Assembly: GCF_017304615.1 (NCBI RefSeq) | Contig: NZ_JAFKLZ010000001.1 | Coordinates: forward strand, 1,386,570 to 1,450,569 | Direction: 5' to 3' | Length of the DNA stretch: 64,000 bases | DNA from: Sphingomonas sp. | GTDB taxonomy: Bacteria > Pseudomonadota > Alphaproteobacteria > Sphingomonadales > Sphingomonadaceae | In this document: positions 27,531 to 36,212 of the stretch, one piece after another | Position numbering within the stretch: position 1 is the first letter of the stretch | Layout of the letters: each line of letters opens with the position of its first letter | Made by a program: the position numbers and the translations under genes | The notes under the pieces: generated by a model | The model's input: only the letters and a program-made list of their open reading frames with translations | The model's database searches: none | What the model was told of the DNA's origin: nothing

Positions 27531-28586
27531 ATGGACGGTTCGCTTCCGATTCCCGCCGCGCCCCGGCTCGACACCGTGCTCGAAGGCATTGTCGAGCCCG
27601 TGCTGGTGCTCGCCGACGGCCGAGTCGAGGAGGCCAACGCCGCCGCGCGCGACCTGCTCGGCAACCACATCCTCGGCCAGGACGTGCGGCTAGCGATTCG
27701 CCATCCCGCCGCCGCGGAAAGGCTGACTGCGCCGCCGGGCGTTGGGGCATCCGGGCCGATCAACCTGGTTGGACTCGGCACGCTCGATCAGCGTTGGGAA
27801 TTGCGGATCACCGACATTCCCGACGGCCGACGCATCGTCCATTTGATCGACCAGACCGGCAGCTATGCCGCGGAACGGATGCGAGTCGATTTCGTCGCCA
27901 ACGCCAGCCACGAGTTGCGCACGCCGCTGGCGTCGATTCTCGGATTTGCGGAAACGCTGATCGACGAGGAGGACCCCGATCCGGCGATGCGCCAGCGTTT
28001 CCTGAAGGTGATCGCCGACGAGGCGCGCCGGATGCAGCGGCTGGTCGAGGACCTGATTTCGCTGAGCCGGATCGAGGCGGAGAAATATCGGTTGCCCGAC
28101 GCGTCGGTGGATCTGGCGAAGCTACTCGATGAGGTGTGTTCCGAATTGCGCGACACCCACGATCCGCGCGTCGCCGACATCGTCATCGAATTCGTCGAAG
28201 ATGTTCCGCCGGTGATCGGCGACCGCGCCCAGCTGAGCCAGGCGCTGCACAATCTGATCGGCAACGCGATGAAATATGGCCGCGCGGGAACGCCGGTGAC
28301 GGTCAAGCTATGGCGATACCCCAATGGGATGGTGCGCCTGTCGGTGGGCGATGAGGGCGAAGGGATCGCGCCCGAACATATCCCGCGGCTGACCGAACGC
28401 TTCTACCGGGTCGATTCGGGGCGCAGCCGCGCGGTCGGCGGCACCGGATTGGGCCTCGCCATCGTCAAGCACGTGGTGGAGCGGCATCGCGGGCGGCTGG
28501 ACATAGCGAGCCAAATCGGGCGCGGCACCGTCGTCACGATTCTGCTCCCCGCAGCGGCTTCCGGGGCCGCTGTCATCAAAGGGTAA
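27531..28586 (+). CDS. phoR: Phosphate-regulon-type sensor histidine kinase
   Basis: 351 residues. A PAS-like domain (about 10-110) is followed by HisKA with the H box NASHELRTPL and HATPase_c with DEGEGIAPEHIPRLTERFYRV and the GTGLGLAIVKHVV box. No transmembrane segment is visible, so it is probably cytoplasmic and signals through partners. Assignment as PhoR rests on the domain layout and on phoU and phoB directly downstream. Confidence 0.88.
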   Translation: MDGSLPIPAAPRLDTVLEGIVEPVLVLADGRVEEANAAARDLLGNHILGQDVRLAIRHPAAAERLTAPPGVGASGPINLVGLGTLDQRWELRITDIPDGRRIVHLIDQTGSYAAERMRVDFVANASHELRTPLASILGFAETLIDEEDPDPAMRQRFLKVIADEARRMQRLVEDLISLSRIEAEKYRLPDASVDLAKLLDEVCSELRDTHDPRVADIVIEFVEDVPPVIGDRAQLSQALHNLIGNAMKYGRAGTPVTVKLWRYPNGMVRLSVGDEGEGIAPEHIPRLTERFYRVDSGRSRAVGGTGLGLAIVKHVVERHRGRLDIASQIGRGTVVTILLPAAASGAAVIKG

Positions 28587-28642
28587 CGCTGACGTCACAC
28601 AGGCGGCGCGCGGGCGACGCGTGATTCTTGAGGACTTCGACA

Positions 28643-29329
28643 GTGGCTACCGATTTCGCTGCGCAGACGTTCGACCATGACATTGGTCGTCTGCGCGGCA
28701 TGTTAAGTCAGATGGGCGGGCTCGCCGAACGGGCGATCCACGACGCGATCAACGCCTTGCAGCGCGCCGATACCGATCTCGCGACACAAGTGCGGGAGAG
28801 CGACCGCAGCATCGATGCACTGCAGGCGGAGGTCGAATCGCTGGCGGTCGGCATCATCGCCGAGCGCACCCTGGTCGATGGCGACCTGCGCGATGTCGTC
28901 GCCGCGCTCAAGATTGCGGGCGTGATCGAGCGGATCGGCGACTATGCGAAGAACATCGCCAAGCGCGTGCCCCTGATCGAAAGCGAACATCCGATCGAAC
29001 CGATCACCGTCATTCCGTCGATGGCGCGGCTGGCGGCGGAGATGGTGCATGACGTGCTCGATGCGTTTGCGGCGCGCGACGCGCAGGCGGCCGTCCTGGT
29101 ATGCGATCGTGACCGCTTGCTGGACGATTTCTACGACGGGATCTTCCGCATCCTGGTGACGCATATGGTCGAAAACCCGGCGACGATCGGCCAGGTCGCG
29201 CATCTATTGTTCGTCGCCAAGAATCTCGAACGGATCGGCGACCATGCGACCAACGTCGCGGAAATGGTCTATTTCGCCGCGACCGGCAGGCAGATGCCCG
29301 AGCGAGCCAAGACAGGGGAAGCGCAATGA
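28643..29329 (+). CDS. phoU: Phosphate-specific transport regulator PhoU
   Basis: 228 residues of two PhoU helical repeats with the metal-site motifs ERIGDYAKNIAKR (first repeat) and ERIGDHATNVAEMV (second repeat). PhoU links the PstSCAB phosphate transporter to PhoR and dampens signalling when phosphate is plentiful. GTG at 28643 gives the expected N-terminus (MATDFAAQTFDHD). Its stop overlaps the phoB start (ATGA). The pst transporter genes that usually sit between phoR and phoU are absent here. Confidence 0.95.
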   Translation: MATDFAAQTFDHDIGRLRGMLSQMGGLAERAIHDAINALQRADTDLATQVRESDRSIDALQAEVESLAVGIIAERTLVDGDLRDVVAALKIAGVIERIGDYAKNIAKRVPLIESEHPIEPITVIPSMARLAAEMVHDVLDAFAARDAQAAVLVCDRDRLLDDFYDGIFRILVTHMVENPATIGQVAHLLFVAKNLERIGDHATNVAEMVYFAATGRQMPERAKTGEAQ

Positions 29330-30018
29330 GCCGCGTGAAGATGCTGCTGGTCGAGGACGACGCGTCGCTCGCCGAACTGCTCGCCTATCATTTCAAGCGC
29401 GAGGACTTCGAGGTCAAGCACACGCCCGACGGCGAGGAAGCGCTGTTGCTGGCCAAGGAAGCGGCGCCCGACATCGTCCTGCTCGACTGGATGGTCGAGG
29501 GGCTGTCAGGGATCGAAGTGTGCCGGCGTCTCCGCCGGATGCCGGAAACGGCGAACATCCCGATCATCATGCTGACCGCACGCGGGGAAGAAGAGGATCG
29601 CGTCCGCGGCCTCGAAACCGGCGCCGACGATTACGTCACCAAGCCCTTCTCCCCGCGCGAACTCGTCGCGCGCGTCGGCGCGGTGCTGCGCCGCGTCCGC
29701 CCCGCGCTTGCCGGTGAAGCGCTGACCTATGCCGACATCGAAATGGACACGGTCGGCCACAAGGTGCGCCGCAACGGCGAGGTCGTCGCGCTCGGCCCGA
29801 CCGAATTCCGCCTTCTGAAGCATTTCCTCGAACATCCGGGCTGGGTGTTCAGCCGCGAACGTCTGCTCGACGCGGTATGGGGCCATGACAGCGACATCGA
29901 GAGCCGGACGGTCGACGTCCATATCCGGCGGCTGCGCAAGGCGATCAACAAGGGCAACCGGCCCGACCTGATCCGCACGGTGCGGTCGGCGGGATATTCG
30001 CTCGACACCGGGGCCTGA
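29326..30018 (+). CDS. phoB: Phosphate regulon response regulator
   Basis: 230-residue OmpR/PhoB-family regulator. Receiver domain: acidic pair EDD near the start, phospho-acceptor Asp in VLLDWMVEGLSG (Asp54 region) and Lys in YVTKPFSPREL. The winged-helix effector (130-228) ends with VDVHIRRLRKAINKG and VRSAGYSLD. It binds pho boxes to activate phosphate-starvation genes. Translationally coupled to phoU. Confidence 0.95.
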   Translation: MSRVKMLLVEDDASLAELLAYHFKREDFEVKHTPDGEEALLLAKEAAPDIVLLDWMVEGLSGIEVCRRLRRMPETANIPIIMLTARGEEEDRVRGLETGADDYVTKPFSPRELVARVGAVLRRVRPALAGEALTYADIEMDTVGHKVRRNGEVVALGPTEFRLLKHFLEHPGWVFSRERLLDAVWGHDSDIESRTVDVHIRRLRKAINKGNRPDLIRTVRSAGYSLDTGA

Positions 30019-30173
30019 ATTCTCCTTCGCGCACACGGCGCGTACCGGGCTTCGGCACCACAAGCGAGCGGCGATCCCAATCACCGAATCGCCTGCGAAA
30101 CGATGGAGCCATTTTCCCATTGCCGCGTTCTCCCACCCGTCACGCCTTGCGTGCAGGACTTCAGGAGAGTCGC

Positions 30174-30485
30174 ATGAAACTTTTAGTCGCCGCGGCCGTC
30201 GCCGCTTTCGCCCTGCCAGCCTTCGCTCAGGATACCCCGCCAGCCGCGCCGCCGGCGCCGCAAACCGCCCCGATGCCGGCCGCCGATCCCAGCGCGCCGC
30301 CGCCAGCACCGATGGCCCCTCCCGCGCCGATGGCGGCACCTGCGCCGATGGCGGCACCGGCCGCTCCGCCCGCTGTGTCCGACGGCAATTACCCGCTCTG
30401 CAGCAAGACCGTGACCGACCATTGCACCGAGCGGTCGAACGCCCGCGGTGAGCGTTTGCGGTCGGTGCCGCGTAAGCCCGGCTGA
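30174..30485 (+). CDS. Secreted Pro/Ala-rich protein
   Basis: 103 residues. Signal peptide ending AFAQ, then about 50 residues of Pro/Ala/Met repeats (units like APMAAPAP) and a short C-terminal part with two Cys (YPLCSKTVTDHCTER). The repeat is coding, low-complexity and likely an extended linker in the periplasm or envelope. GGAGAG precedes the ATG. A strong terminator follows. Function unknown. Confidence 0.75.
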   Translation: MKLLVAAAVAAFALPAFAQDTPPAAPPAPQTAPMPAADPSAPPPAPMAPPAPMAAPAPMAAPAAPPAVSDGNYPLCSKTVTDHCTERSNARGERLRSVPRKPG

Positions 30486-30511
30486 CGATACTACCCGCAT
30501 ATGCCGGGTCA

Positions 30512-30547
30512 GGCCGGGGCGGAATATCAACCCGCCCCGGCCTTTTT
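30512..30547 (+). terminator. Rho-independent terminator
   Basis: GGCCGGGGCGG / CCGCCCCGGCC, an 11-bp stem with a 9-nt loop, followed by TTTTT. It lies 27 nt after the stop of the Pro/Ala-rich gene. Confidence 0.92.
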
Positions 30548-30622
30548 CGTATTTCGGGTATGGTCTCTTGCGCAGCGCAGCAAAAGCCGTAGGAAGCGCG
30601 CAAAATAAGCAGGAGCGACTTC

Positions 30623-31522
30623 ATGACCATCCGTTTCGATGACAAGGTAGCGATCGTCACCGGCGCCGGCGGCGGCCTGGGCCGCGAATATGCGCTCGCG
30701 CTGGCGGCGCGCGGTGCGAAGGTCGTCGTAAACGACCTGGGCGGATCGCGCGACGGCACTGGCCACTCAGACGCCGCTCTCAAGGTTGTCGAAGAAATCA
30801 AGGCGGCTGGCGGCGAAGCCATGTCGAACGGCGGCAGCGTCACCGAATACGAACAGATGGTCGAGATGGTCGCCAAAGCCAAGGAGGCCTGGGGCGGCGT
30901 CCACATCCTGATCAACAATGCGGGCGTGTTGCGCGACAAGAGCTTCGCCAAGATGGAGCCGGCCGACTTCAAGTTCGTGGTCGACGTCCACCTCAACGGC
31001 TCGGCCAACTGCGCCAAGGCGGTGTGGGACCTGATGCGCGAGCAGGCCTATGGACGTATCCTGATGACCGCGTCGTCGACCGGCCTCTACGGCAATTTCG
31101 GCCAGGCCAATTACGGCGCCGCCAAGCTCGGCCTCGCCGGGCTGACCAAGACGCTCTACCTCGAGGGCGCGAAGTACAACATCAAGGTCAACACGATCGC
31201 GCCGACCGCAGGCACGCGCATGACCGAGGACATTTTCCCTGAGGAAGCGTTCAAGGCCTTTTCGCCCGACAAGGTCGCGCCTGCCGCGTTGTACCTCGTC
31301 AGCGAGGACGCGCCGTCCAACGCGATCGTCGGCGCCGGCGCGGGCGTATTCCAGGCGGCGTTCGTCACGCTGACCCAGGGCAAGCTGCTGACCGGCGACG
31401 AGTTGTCACCTGAGGGTGTCGCCGCACACTGGGCGGAAATCACCGACCGCACCGGCGAGATCGTCCCTGCGTCCGGCAATGAACAGGCCATGACGATCCT
31501 CAAGAAGTTGCAGGGCGGCTGA
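30623..31522 (+). CDS. SDR family oxidoreductase (multifunctional-enzyme-2-like)
   Basis: 299-residue short-chain dehydrogenase. NAD(P) motif TGAGGGLG, NNAG at 94-97 region, catalytic Ser in TASSTG and YxxxK in YGAAK. The sequence resembles the dehydrogenase half of peroxisomal-type multifunctional beta-oxidation enzymes (hydroxyacyl-CoA dehydrogenase), with the typical VVNDLGG and C-terminal HWAEITDR. Likely role is 3-hydroxyacyl-CoA oxidation in fatty-acid or steroid side-chain breakdown. ATG with AGGAG upstream. Confidence 0.9.
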   Translation: MTIRFDDKVAIVTGAGGGLGREYALALAARGAKVVVNDLGGSRDGTGHSDAALKVVEEIKAAGGEAMSNGGSVTEYEQMVEMVAKAKEAWGGVHILINNAGVLRDKSFAKMEPADFKFVVDVHLNGSANCAKAVWDLMREQAYGRILMTASSTGLYGNFGQANYGAAKLGLAGLTKTLYLEGAKYNIKVNTIAPTAGTRMTEDIFPEEAFKAFSPDKVAPAALYLVSEDAPSNAIVGAGAGVFQAAFVTLTQGKLLTGDELSPEGVAAHWAEITDRTGEIVPASGNEQAMTILKKLQGG

Positions 31523-31582
31523 GCCCGGCGGAACTACCCCATCGGCCGATGGTTACTCCCCCCGCAAGGACAGGAGGACACA

Positions 31583-31765
31583 ATGGCCGATGACGGAAAG
31601 ACCACGATTATCGAAACGCGCGGCGGTGGCGGCGGCGCCATTGCATTGTTGGCGATCGCCATCATTGCCATCGCCGTCGTGCTGTTTCTGGTGTTCGGGC
31701 AGAACATGATGGGCAACACCAAGACGATCGACGCCGACGTGAAGATCGACACGCCGGCCAAGTGA
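31583..31765 (+). CDS. Small single-pass membrane protein, 60 residues
   Basis: MADDGKTTIIETRGGGG leads into one strong transmembrane helix (AIALLAIAIIAIAVVLFLVFG) and a short polar tail (IDADVKIDTPAK). AGGAGG lies 8 nt before the ATG. Similar glycine-hinged tiny proteins occur in sphingomonads; function unknown. Confidence 0.75.
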   Translation: MADDGKTTIIETRGGGGGAIALLAIAIIAIAVVLFLVFGQNMMGNTKTIDADVKIDTPAK

Positions 31766-31773
31766 TCTGAGCA

Positions 31774-31814
31774 CCATATCGGTGTATTGATACACTAACT
31801 CACCTATGATATGG
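31774..31814. promoter_or_regulatory. Nested palindromes upstream of DUF2157-like gene
   Basis: GTGTAT-TG-ATACAC (31782-31795) is a near-perfect 14-bp palindrome, flanked by an outer 7-bp inverted repeat CCATATC (31774-31780) / GATATGG (31808-31814). The location 24-64 nt before the start codon suits an operator for a dimeric regulator; the binding protein is unknown. Confidence 0.5.
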
Positions 31815-31837
31815 CAGTCGTCCGAGAGGAGACTGCC

Positions 31838-32869
31838 ATGTATAGCGAAAGCGATCTGGAGGGCGCGGTGGCGGCGGGGATCATGTCCCCGACCACCGCC
31901 GACGCTTTCCGCCAGCACATCGCCACCACGCGCGCGACGCCCGCGGTGGACGAGGAAAGCTTCCGGCTGCTGACCGGATTCAACGATATCTTCGTCGGCA
32001 TCGCCATCGCGCTGCTGCTCGCCGCGCTGGCGCAGCTGGGCGACTGGTTCAATCACGCGTTGGCCGGAGCGGCCGTTGCGGCGGCGGCATGGGGGCTGGC
32101 CGAATATTTCACGCGCGTGCGGCGTATGGCGCTGCCGAGCATCATCCTGCTGATCGCGTTCGTCGGCGGGGTCGCCGCGACGATGATCGGCGCGCTGGTC
32201 GACATCGATCCCCAATGGTCGGACCGCACCAACGCGCTGGTCGGGTCGGGCATCGCGCTCGTCACCGGCGGGGCGGCATGGCTGCACTGGCGGCGCTTCA
32301 TGGTCCCGATCACTGTCGCGGTCGGCGCGGCGGCGTGCGTCGGCGTAGGCGTCGGATTGTTCTTCGCCGCGACGCATGCGAGCGAAAACGCGATCTTCCC
32401 GCTGGTCCTGGTCGGCGGCCTCGCCACCTTCGCGCTGGCGATGTGGTGGGACGGTTCCGACCGTGAGCGCAAGACGCGGCGTAGCGACGTCGCGTTCTGG
32501 CTGCACCTCGCCGCAGCCCCGATGATCGCGCACACGGTATTCCACATGCTCGGCGTGTTCGAAGGGAATATCGGCGCGGCTCAGGCCGTAATCGTGATGG
32601 CGCTGTACGTCGTGTTCGCGATCATCGCGCTGGCGATCGATCGGCGTGCGCTGCTCGTGTCGAGCCTGGCCTATGTGCTCTACGCGCTGTCGACATTGTT
32701 CCAGCAGGCCGGTGCGGTCGAGCTGTCGATGGCGTTCACTGCGCTCGTGATCGGCTCCGCGCTGTTGAGCCTGTCGGCGTTCTGGCAGCCGATGCGGCGT
32801 GCGGTGGTCGGCATGCTGGGTGGCGGGCTGGCCAACCGCCTGCCCCCGGCTCAGGCCGCGACTGCCTAA
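31838..32869 (+). CDS. DUF2157-like multi-pass membrane protein
   Basis: 343 residues. A soluble N-terminal helical segment (1-45) with MYSESDLEGAVAAGIMSPTTADAFRQH precedes about nine hydrophobic helices. This layout matches DUF2157/DUF4401-type membrane proteins of unknown function. ATG at 31838 follows GAGAGGAG. A UUCG-loop terminator follows the stop. Confidence 0.72.
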   Translation: MYSESDLEGAVAAGIMSPTTADAFRQHIATTRATPAVDEESFRLLTGFNDIFVGIAIALLLAALAQLGDWFNHALAGAAVAAAAWGLAEYFTRVRRMALPSIILLIAFVGGVAATMIGALVDIDPQWSDRTNALVGSGIALVTGGAAWLHWRRFMVPITVAVGAAACVGVGVGLFFAATHASENAIFPLVLVGGLATFALAMWWDGSDRERKTRRSDVAFWLHLAAAPMIAHTVFHMLGVFEGNIGAAQAVIVMALYVVFAIIALAIDRRALLVSSLAYVLYALSTLFQQAGAVELSMAFTALVIGSALLSLSAFWQPMRRAVVGMLGGGLANRLPPAQAATA

Positions 32870-32900
32870 ACCTTTCGCTTGGTCACGAGCGATTCCCTCG

Positions 32901-32933
32901 CCCGGTGGTCTTCGGACCGCCGGGTGTTTTTTA
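32901..32933 (+). terminator. Rho-independent terminator with UUCG tetraloop
   Basis: CCCGGTGGTC-TTCG-GACCGCCGGG forms a 10-bp stem capped by the extra-stable UUCG loop, followed by TGTTTTTTATT. It ends the DUF2157-like transcript and may also serve the convergent DUF2794 gene. Confidence 0.93.
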
Positions 32934-33275
32934 TTCCTCGATCAGCTTCATCAGCCGCCGTTCGACCGGCGCGAGGACCGGGCCAAGTTCATGCCCGCGC
33001 TTCAGCACCATGCCCGCTTCGTTGACCAGCGCCCACATCCCCTGCTTGTTACGCAGTTCCGGTCGCTTTTCGATCCGTATCTCAGGCCGCTCGGCGGTAC
33101 GGCGGAAGGCGGCGAAAACCGCCGCGTCCCGAGTGAACTCGATGGCATAATCGCGCCAATGCCCGGCCGCGACCATGCGGCCGTAGAGGTCGAGGATGCG
33201 CGTCAGTTCGATCCGGTCGAAGCCGATCTGGCTCGGCTGCCGCCCCGGGATAGGAAACGGGGTGACGGTGCCCAT
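32931..33275 (-). CDS. DUF2794 family protein
   Basis: 114-residue soluble protein of the alphaproteobacterial DUF2794 family, recognized by FDRIELTRILDLYGRMVAAGHWRDYAI, cut here to its key part LYGRMVAAGHWRDYAI, and by ERRLMKLIEE at the end. No known function. Its start overlaps the stop of the serine acetyltransferase gene (TGATG), so the two are probably cotranscribed. Confidence 0.9.
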   Translation of the reverse strand: MGTVTPFPIPGRQPSQIGFDRIELTRILDLYGRMVAAGHWRDYAIEFTRDAAVFAAFRRTAERPEIRIEKRPELRNKQGMWALVNEAGMVLKRGHELGPVLAPVERRLMKLIEE

Positions 33276-33949
33276 CAGGCGCGGTCACGCTCCGGTTCGT
33301 ATTCGGCGAGCAGCGCGTCGAGCCGTTTTCTCAGCGTTTCGATCTCGCACCGCAGGAGCTCGACCTTCTGGGTCTGTGGATCGAACTGTTCGCTGCAGGG
33401 CGTGCCATAAGCGAGGAACGGCTTTTCGCCCTTTCCTTCGACCATCGTCGCGCGCGCCGGGATCCCCACCATCACTGCGCCTTCAGGCACGTCTTTCGTC
33501 ACGACCGCGTTCGCGCCGATCCGCGCGCCGTTTGCGACGGTGATCGGCCCCAGCACCTGCGCGCCGGAACCGATGATGACATTGTCCTCGATCGTCGGAT
33601 GACGCTTGCCCGCGACCCCGTCGGCGGGATTGGTCCCGCCTAGCGTCACGCACTGATAGATCGTGACATTATCGCCGATCAACGCCGTTTCGCCGATCAC
33701 CGTGAAGCCATGATCGATGAAGAAGTTCTTCCCGATCGTCGCCCCCGGATGGATGTCGATCGCGGTGAAGAAGCGCGAAATGTGGTTAACCCAGCGCGCG
33801 AGGAAGAACAGCCGCGCGCGAAAAAGGCGATGCGCGACCTTGTGAAAGGCCAGCGCCCACACACCCGGATAGAGCAGGATTTCCATGCGCGACCGGGGCG
33901 CGGGATCACGCGCGCGAATCGAATCGAGATAGTCCGTCAGGCCAGACAT
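33275..33949 (-). CDS. cysE: Serine O-acetyltransferase (EpsC/CysE type)
   Basis: 224 residues. An N-terminal helical part with GVWALAFHKVAHRLF precedes a left-handed beta-helix with IDIHPGATIGKNFFIDHG and GVAGKRHPTIEDNV, then GPITVANGARIGANAVV. It acetylates L-serine with acetyl-CoA, the first step of cysteine synthesis. A C-terminal tail with coiled-coil character (EIETLRKRLDALL) may bind cysteine synthase. Divergent from a TauE/SafE permease, which fits a sulfur-related neighbourhood. Confidence 0.92.
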   Translation of the reverse strand: MSGLTDYLDSIRARDPAPRSRMEILLYPGVWALAFHKVAHRLFRARLFFLARWVNHISRFFTAIDIHPGATIGKNFFIDHGFTVIGETALIGDNVTIYQCVTLGGTNPADGVAGKRHPTIEDNVIIGSGAQVLGPITVANGARIGANAVVTKDVPEGAVMVGIPARATMVEGKGEKPFLAYGTPCSEQFDPQTQKVELLRCEIETLRKRLDALLAEYEPERDRA

Positions 33950-34106
33950 GCGGCCGGTCCCCTTAGCTTTCCCTGCATTTAGGGGTTCAGTACGCGGATT
34001 TCCAGCGCCGGACGTCGCCGCCTTGGAACACGCAAAGCCTATCTTTGTTGTAGGATTTCAGGGGCGGCGTCAGACTACCCGGCAGAACGAGGGAGTATTT
34101 GCGTCG

Positions 34107-34877
34107 ATGTTCGACCTGTCGGCCGCCAGCATCGAAGCGATCCTGCCCTTCATCGCGATCGGTTTCGCCGCCCAATTGATCGACGGGGCGCTGGGCATGG
34201 CGTTTGGGCTGATCAACTCGACCTTGCTGGTCAGCGTGATGGGGATGCCCCCCGCCCTCGCCTCCGCCAGCGTCCATGCGGTCGAGACTTTCACGACGGC
34301 GGCGTCGGGCGCGAGCCATATCCTGCACCGGAACGTCAATTGGCGGTTGCTCGCCCGGCTGGTGATACCGGGCATGATCGGCGGCGTACTCGGCGCCTAT
34401 GTCCTGTCGAACATCGACGCCGCCGTCGCGAAACCGTTCGTAATGGCCTATCTCGCAGCGATCGGCCTCTATCTGCTCTATCGCGCGTGGCATGGGCAGG
34501 TGGAGCGCAAGACGCCCAAGGTGATCGAGCCGCTCGGCTTGGTCGGCGGCTTTCTCGATGCCGCCGGCGGCGGTGGTTGGGGCCCCGTGGTTACGAGCAA
34601 CCTGCTAGTCCAGGGTGCCGCGCCGCGCGAGACCGTGGGCACGGTCAACACGTCCGAGTTCTTCCTGACCGCCACGATCTCCGCGACCTTCATTGCGAGC
34701 CTAGGCTTCGCGGCCTTCACGCTCCAGACGCTCGGCGTGCTGATCGGCGGGTTGATCGCGGCACCGCTGGGCGGTGTGCTGGTCAAGCGTTTGCCCGCAC
34801 GCACGCTGATGACGATGGTCGGGGTGTTGCTGACGCTGACCAGCGCGTTCTCGATCTGGCAGGCGCTGAGCAAATAG
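34107..34877 (+). CDS. Sulfite exporter TauE/SafE family permease
   Basis: 256-residue membrane protein with about eight helices in two repeats; the repeat signatures AQLIDGALGMAFG and GGFLDAAGGGGWGP are characteristic of the TSUP family. Members move sulfite, sulfonates or other small anions. The neighbouring cysE supports a sulfur role by context only. ATG at 34107 follows GAGGGAG; longer upstream frames would run into the intergenic region before cysE. Confidence 0.9.
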   Translation: MFDLSAASIEAILPFIAIGFAAQLIDGALGMAFGLINSTLLVSVMGMPPALASASVHAVETFTTAASGASHILHRNVNWRLLARLVIPGMIGGVLGAYVLSNIDAAVAKPFVMAYLAAIGLYLLYRAWHGQVERKTPKVIEPLGLVGGFLDAAGGGGWGPVVTSNLLVQGAAPRETVGTVNTSEFFLTATISATFIASLGFAAFTLQTLGVLIGGLIAAPLGGVLVKRLPARTLMTMVGVLLTLTSAFSIWQALSK

Positions 34878-34895
34878 GCCCCGCGCCCCGCCAGG

Positions 34896-35414
34896 TCAGA
34901 GCGTCGCGTGAACCGTCGCGACCGCCTTCATCACCGCGCCCCAGCGCACGGCGTCCTGGATCGCCTGAGCGGTGACGCCGGCCTTCTTCAGCACGTTCTC
35001 ATGCGCGTCGATGCAGAGGCCGCAGCCATTCATTGCGCTGATCGCGAGGCTGAACAGTTCGAAATCGTCCTTTGCGATGCCCGGCGCGCCAATGACGTTC
35101 ATGCGCAGCTTGGCCGGCATGTTGGCGTATTCCTTGTTCCCCGCCAGGTGCGTGAACCGGTAATAGACGTTGTTCATTGCCATCACCGCGGCCGCCGCGC
35201 GCGCGGCATTGGCGGCTTCGGGGGAGAGCTTCCCATCGACTTCCGCCTCAGCCGCCTCGACCAGCGGCTTGTAGCCCGAGGCGTGCGCGCAGGCGAGCGC
35301 CAGCCCGAATTTTCGCTGGTCGCCCAACGAGGTTTCGTTGAGCAGCGATCCCACGTTCAGCCGGATGTCCTTGGCGTAATCGGGCAGCGTCTGGGCGAAT
35401 TCCTTGAGCGACAT
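34896..35414 (-). CDS. ahpD: Alkylhydroperoxidase AhpD-like protein
   Basis: 172-residue all-helical protein of the carboxymuconolactone-decarboxylase fold. Active site CGLCIDAH provides the CxxC pair (Cys131, Cys134) and His138, as in Mycobacterium AhpD, which recycles oxidized AhpC. It lies 147 bp downstream of ahpC on the same strand, so it is the probable reductant partner. Between them two strong hairpins may adjust its expression. Confidence 0.92.
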   Translation of the reverse strand: MSLKEFAQTLPDYAKDIRLNVGSLLNETSLGDQRKFGLALACAHASGYKPLVEAAEAEVDGKLSPEAANAARAAAAVMAMNNVYYRFTHLAGNKEYANMPAKLRMNVIGAPGIAKDDFELFSLAISAMNGCGLCIDAHENVLKKAGVTAQAIQDAVRWGAVMKAVATVHATL

Positions 35415-35481
35415 GATGGTCCTTTGGCGCGCCCGACGATCCGGGCGGACGCCCGGCCGGTCGCGATGAAATGAATGGGAC

Positions 35482-35545
35482 GGCGCGGGGTCCGGGGGAT
35501 GGCCCCGCGCCTAGGGGTGCGGCAATTGGAGGGGGACGCCGCACC
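35482..35545 (-). promoter_or_regulatory. Two adjacent hairpins between ahpC and ahpD
   Basis: GGCGCGGGG / CCCCGCGCC (35482-35490, 35503-35511) and GGTGCGGC / GCCGCACC (35516-35523, 35538-35545) are perfect 9- and 8-bp stems. No T-run follows on the minus strand, so they look like partial terminators or RNA stabilizers that would allow more AhpC than AhpD. Confidence 0.55.
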
Positions 35546-35561
35546 CGGTTCGGTCAGCGGA

Positions 35562-36107
35562 TCAAGCCGCGATCTTCAGGACGTCCTCGCCCTTGTTCCA
35601 GTTGCACGGGCAAAGCTCGTCGGTCTGGAGCGCGTCGAGCACGCGCAGCGTCTCGGCCGGGTTGCGGCCGACGTTCAGGCCGTTGACCTGCACCGCCTGA
35701 ATGATGCCGTCCGGATCGACCGTGAAGGTCGCGCGATAGGCGACATTCTCGTTCGCATCGAGGATGCCGAGCGCGGCGGCGAGCTTCGCGCCGTTGTCGG
35801 CGATCCACGGGAAATCGGCGGCGGCAAGATCGGGGTCGGACTTGCGCCACGCGAGGTGGACGTGGCTGGTGTCGGTCGATGCGCCGATCAGCACGGTGTC
35901 GCGATCCGCGAAATCGTCCGTCAGCGCCGAATAACCGACGATCTCGGTCGGGCAGACGAAGGTGAAGTCCTTCGGCCAGTAGAACACGACTTTCCACTTG
36001 CCCGGCGCGGTTTCGAGCACGTTGATCGTCTCGCCCGCGGGCAAGGCATCGGTGCCCTGCTGGACGGGAACGGTCAGATCGGGAAATTTGTCGCCAACGG
36101 TCAACAT
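35562..36107 (-). CDS. ahpC: Peroxiredoxin AhpC
   Basis: 181-residue 2-Cys peroxiredoxin reducing hydrogen peroxide and organic peroxides. Peroxidatic Cys52 is in FTFVCPTE; the C-terminal region has ELCPCNW (Cys166, Cys168), as in the AhpD-dependent mycobacterial type with three cysteines rather than the AhpF-dependent type. Divergent from oxyR, with dyad elements between them, so OxyR induction under peroxide stress is very likely. Confidence 0.95.
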   Translation of the reverse strand: MLTVGDKFPDLTVPVQQGTDALPAGETINVLETAPGKWKVVFYWPKDFTFVCPTEIVGYSALTDDFADRDTVLIGASTDTSHVHLAWRKSDPDLAAADFPWIADNGAKLAAALGILDANENVAYRATFTVDPDGIIQAVQVNGLNVGRNPAETLRVLDALQTDELCPCNWNKGEDVLKIAA

Positions 36108-36212
36108 ATATTGGGCCTCCAGCCAGAATTGGGGTCGGCCTTTGTCGACATCCTCTCGGGGAATCGGCGGAGCCTTGCGAGACTCTCTTGGGGTGGCGCT
36201 TATCGGCTAGCC

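Noticed and set aside
30240-30370. Repeats of GCGCCGATGGC-type units
   Set aside because: Coding low-complexity Pro/Ala/Met sequence of the secreted protein, not a mobile or CRISPR repeat.
33950-34106. Riboswitch between cysE and the TauE/SafE gene
   Set aside because: No recognizable SAM or other riboswitch core could be folded by eye.
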